A stretch of DNA of 31,500 nucleotides from DATLYH01 sp035575035. GTDB taxonomy: Bacteria; Planctomycetota; Planctomycetia; Gemmatales; Gemmataceae. The stretch spans positions 1 to 31,500 of the forward strand of contig DATLYH010000155.1 of assembly GCA_035575035.1 (NCBI GenBank). The letters are read 5' to 3'. Positions 29,066 through 31,500 of this stretch are shown here, one piece after another (positions within the stretch are counted from its first letter, which is position 1; each line of letters opens with the position of its first letter). The translations under genes and the position numbers were made by a program. Below the pieces are notes generated by a model. It did no database searches. It saw only the letters and a list, made by a program, of their open reading frames with translations, and was not told where the DNA came from.

Positions 29066-31500
29066 AGCAACCGTCTGATCGCCCGGTTCCCTGGTGCCCC
29101 GCGGTTGGTCGAGCAGCTGTTTGAACCGAGGATGGTCCCGGAGGCCCGCCAGGTCCGGGTCCTGTGCGGCCCGCTGGGTGTCGATGCCGTCGGCCAAGGC
29201 CCGCTCCAGCAGGTTCAACGCCTGGTCGGTCAGCCCGGGGTCAAGCAGCCGCTGGCCCGCGCGGGCGGCCACGCAGGCGGCGGCATACAGGGTGGCTCCC
29301 GAGCGAGGCTCTCGCTCCAGGCACCAGTTGATGTCCTGACTGGCCCGCTCCAGGGAGCCGGTGCGGGCAAGCAGCACGGCCCGGTAGCGGCGGGCCTCGA
29401 GGAAACCAGGATCGGCCTCCAGGGCGCGGTCGAAGAAGCGCAGGGCCTCGGCCGACCGGTCTTGGGCCATCGCCAGCATGGCCCGGCCATAAAGGGCCTG
29501 GGCATGTCGCGGATCATGACGAAGCACGTCATCGAAAGCCCGCCGCGCCTCCTCCGGCAACCGAGCGGACACGGCGAACCCGTAGGTCCAGCGGATGCGC
29601 AGCTGCTCGGCCTCTGTCCCGACGGCGGCAAAGGCCAGGCGGAAAGCGGCGTCCGCCTCGGCATGGCGGCCGAGGGCTTCCAGGGCCATGCCCCGGGCCG
29701 CGTGCAGCGACGCCTCCGCCTTGCCCCGCCTCTGGGCTTCCGCAAAATCCGCCAGCGCCGCCTCGTGCTGACGCAGCTCCAGCCGGGCCAGGCCCCGGTT
29801 GACGTAGGCGGGCACCAGGTCCGGATCACGGGCCAGGGCCGCGGTGTAGTCGGCGATGGCCTCGGCCTTCCGGCCGCTGCGGTCCAGGACGTAGCCGTGG
29901 TTGAAATAGCCCCAGGCAAAGTCGGGCCATAGACCGATGCAGGCGCCGAAGCTCCGGGCCGCCTGGAGGTCTTCGCCCCGCTCCAGATGGCAGATCCCCT
30001 TCTGGACCCAGGACCAGTAATGACGCGGGTTCAGCCGCAGCGCCTGGTCCAGCTCCGCCAACGCCCGGGCATGTCCTTCGGCATCCCCCCGGCGGGCATG
30101 GACGGTCGCCAACAGGTAGTGATCACGGGCGGTCGCGGCCGGGATTTCCTCAGCCTTCCGACGGACGGCGTCAGCCTCGTCGGCCCGACCGAGTTGGTTC
30201 AGATACTCGGCCCGGTCCAGCCACAAGGCCCGGGATGGTTCGAGATCCGGGATCGCCTCGGCCCGGTCGAGCAGGGCCAAGGCGGAACGAAGGACGGCCG
30301 GATCGCCGGGGGCCAGGCGCACACGGGCGCCGGCCAAAAGGAGCAGCAGCTCCCGGGTGTCCTCCGCCAACTTCCGGCGATCTTCCGCGGGGAGGCGGGC
30401 CCAGTCGGCCGGCTCCTGCCAGCCCTCGCCCTCCAGGAGGCCGTACAGGCCGAGGGTTTCCTCACAAATGCCCGCCCCCTGGCGCAGATGGTCCTGCAAG
30501 CGGGCCGAGGTGTTCACCAGACACAAGGCCCGGATCGTCCCCGCTTCGTAGCGTTGCTTTCGTTCCCGAGCCTGGCTTGTCTTCAACTCGTCCGTCGTGC
30601 TGGCGAGGCGGCCGCTGACCGCGGCTAGGGCGGCGGCGGCCGTCAGCAGCAGGAACAGGGTCGCCAGTGCCACCGAGCCGGCCGAGGTCAGCCGCGGATG
30701 CCGCCGGGCCCACTTCCGGATGCGCTCGGCTTGGCTTAGCTCCGGCGCATACTTCAGGGGCCGGTCGTCGAGGAAACGGCGCAGGTCCTCGGCCAGATGT
30801 TCGGCCTGTTGATAGCGCCGGTCGGGCCGGGGATCGAGGCACTTGCGAAGGATACTCTCCAGGCTCCAGGGAAGGTCCGCCCGCTGCTGCCGTGCTGAGG
30901 GGATGGCCTTGCTCCGCTCCACGGCCATGGCTTCGAGCTGAAGCGGCAGAGCGGAGTAGCTGGCCTTCTCCTGGAAGGGGCTTTGGCCGGTGAGCATTTC
31001 GTGCAGGACCATGCCGAGGGAATAGATGTCCGAGCGGTGGTCCACCCGGCCGATCAGGGCCGCCGTCCGGCCGGCCAGGGCGTGCAGGTGTTCGGGGGCC
31101 ATGTAGGCGACCGTGCCGCCCAGCACCGTCTCGGCAAAGTCGGCCTTCTGGTCGTGGGCCAGGTTGAAGTCCAGCAACATCGGCTGGCCGTCGGCGCCGA
31201 TCAGGATATTGGACGGCTTGATGTCGCGGTGCAGGATCCCTCGCTGGTGGGCATGTTGCAGCCCTTCGGCAAGGCGGGCCACGATCCAGGCACTGGCGCG
31301 CGGGTAATCGAGTTTGCTCAGCAGGGTGAGTGGGGTCTGGCCGCCAACGCCGCCGGCTTCCGTGGAAGTGCCCGGCGTGCCCCTTCTCCAGGGGTCAGGC
31401 CCGGCCGCCCTGTCCCCTGACCCCTCGGGATGGGTATCCTGGACCCTTTCCAGGGCCTGCACCAGTTGTCGGCCGTGGTCCGGCGGGTGCCCTTCCCGCC
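29054..31500 (-). CDS. Ser/Thr protein kinase with TPR array, N-terminus beyond window
   Basis: At least 815 residues are visible and the frame is open to 31500, so the kinase N-lobe is missing. The visible catalytic part has HRDIKPSN (about 31209-31233), then LLDFN (31163-31177) where DFG is usual, then AYMAPEHL and DIYSLGMVLHEMLTG. A transmembrane helix (SVALATLFLLLTAAAALAAV, about 30600-30680) follows, and the rest is a long run of TPR-type helices ending LLDQPRGTREPGDQTVAPRR. The kinase is therefore probably cytoplasmic with the TPR part across the membrane. DFN in place of DFG occurs in other planctomycete kinases as I recall; Asp, the metal ligand, is kept. Between the lobes is a low-complexity stretch with a GGGGTCAGG/CCTGACCCC inverted repeat (31391-31424). 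The stop codon lies within an intergenic repeat. Confidence 0.92.
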   Translation of the reverse strand, partial: REGHPPDHGRQLVQALERVQDTHPEGSGDRAAGPDPWRRGTPGTSTEAGGVGGQTPLTLLSKLDYPRASAWIVARLAEGLQHAHQRGILHRDIKPSNILIGADGQPMLLDFNLAHDQKADFAETVLGGTVAYMAPEHLHALAGRTAALIGRVDHRSDIYSLGMVLHEMLTGQSPFQEKASYSALPLQLEAMAVERSKAIPSARQQRADLPWSLESILRKCLDPRPDRRYQQAEHLAEDLRRFLDDRPLKYAPELSQAERIRKWARRHPRLTSAGSVALATLFLLLTAAAALAAVSGRLASTTDELKTSQARERKQRYEAGTIRALCLVNTSARLQDHLRQGAGICEETLGLYGLLEGEGWQEPADWARLPAEDRRKLAEDTRELLLLLAGARVRLAPGDPAVLRSALALLDRAEAIPDLEPSRALWLDRAEYLNQLGRADEADAVRRKAEEIPAATARDHYLLATVHARRGDAEGHARALAELDQALRLNPRHYWSWVQKGICHLERGEDLQAARSFGACIGLWPDFAWGYFNHGYVLDRSGRKAEAIADYTAALARDPDLVPAYVNRGLARLELRQHEAALADFAEAQRRGKAEASLHAARGMALEALGRHAEADAAFRLAFAAVGTEAEQLRIRWTYGFAVSARLPEEARRAFDDVLRHDPRHAQALYGRAMLAMAQDRSAEALRFFDRALEADPGFLEARRYRAVLLARTGSLERASQDINWCLEREPRSGATLYAAACVAARAGQRLLDPGLTDQALNLLERALADGIDTQRAAQDPDLAGLRDHPRFKQLLDQPRGTREPGDQTVAPRR

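Overview
The window is about 65% GC by eye and looks like chromosomal DNA of a planctomycete, most like the Gemmata/Gemmataceae group. The reasons are protein families that are typical of or nearly confined to that phylum: three pilin-leader DUF1559 proteins, each followed by a small transthyretin-like lipoprotein; a PSCyt1/PSCyt2/PSD1 (DUF1549/DUF1553) cytochrome-type protein paired with a DUF1501 Tat protein; a TIGR03000-domain protein; two very large Ser/Thr kinases, one with WD40 repeats and one with TPRs; a XylR/AraC-type regulator; and a PEP-CTERM protein. I found no rRNA, tRNA, CRISPR array, integrase or transposase.

Layout. Positions 1-4466 (minus strand): glycogen synthase glgA running off the left edge, a short lipoprotein, a Trp-Cys-Gly-Gly-rich TIGR03000 protein, and a guanine/cytosine-type nucleoside deaminase. 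Positions 4829-8528 (plus): a frameshifted DUF1559 gene with its lipoprotein partner, a strong hairpin, then a soluble SPFH/band-7 protein followed by an NAD-kinase-like protein. Positions 8590-15277 (minus): a membrane zinc-ribbon protein, a 1311-residue kinase with two seven-repeat WD40 sets, and a XylR-like regulator. Positions 15515-23033 (plus): DUF1559-lipoprotein, PSD1-DUF1501, DUF1559-lipoprotein, apparently one long transcription unit closed by a strong bidirectional hairpin. Positions 23270-26343 (minus): a visibly less GC-rich stretch with a RelE/ParE-like domain fused to a UvrD-type helicase, and a PEP-CTERM protein. Positions 26554-28889 (minus): a family 2 glycosyltransferase translationally coupled to a 525-residue protein with a BshC-like N-terminal signature. 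Positions 29054-31500 (minus): a TPR kinase whose N-terminus lies beyond the window.

How the genes may work together. The DUF1559/lipoprotein and PSD1/DUF1501 genes all encode exported proteins and probably form a cell-surface or periplasmic unit; closely similar DUF1559-lipoprotein modules sit on both sides of PSD1-DUF1501. The SPFH and NAD-kinase-like genes form a cytoplasmic pair of unknown function. The two kinases are separate regulatory proteins.

The most unusual feature is the density of short repeats. One roughly 25-bp family (core CCCGTCGCTCACGCTCCGGG) occurs in five intergenic places, and the C-termini and stop codons of both giant kinases lie inside it. GC-rich palindromes sit in frame inside the PSD1 coding sequence near both ends. 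A 46-nt palindrome lies between a DUF1559 gene and its lipoprotein, with a degenerate copy just upstream of another lipoprotein gene. Other second-look items are the helicase-toxin-domain fusion, the Trp-Cys repeat protein, a 53-bp symmetric TGTCA/TGACA site, and AraC-type direct repeats in front of the XylR-like gene. Family names rest on motif recognition only; no database search was possible.
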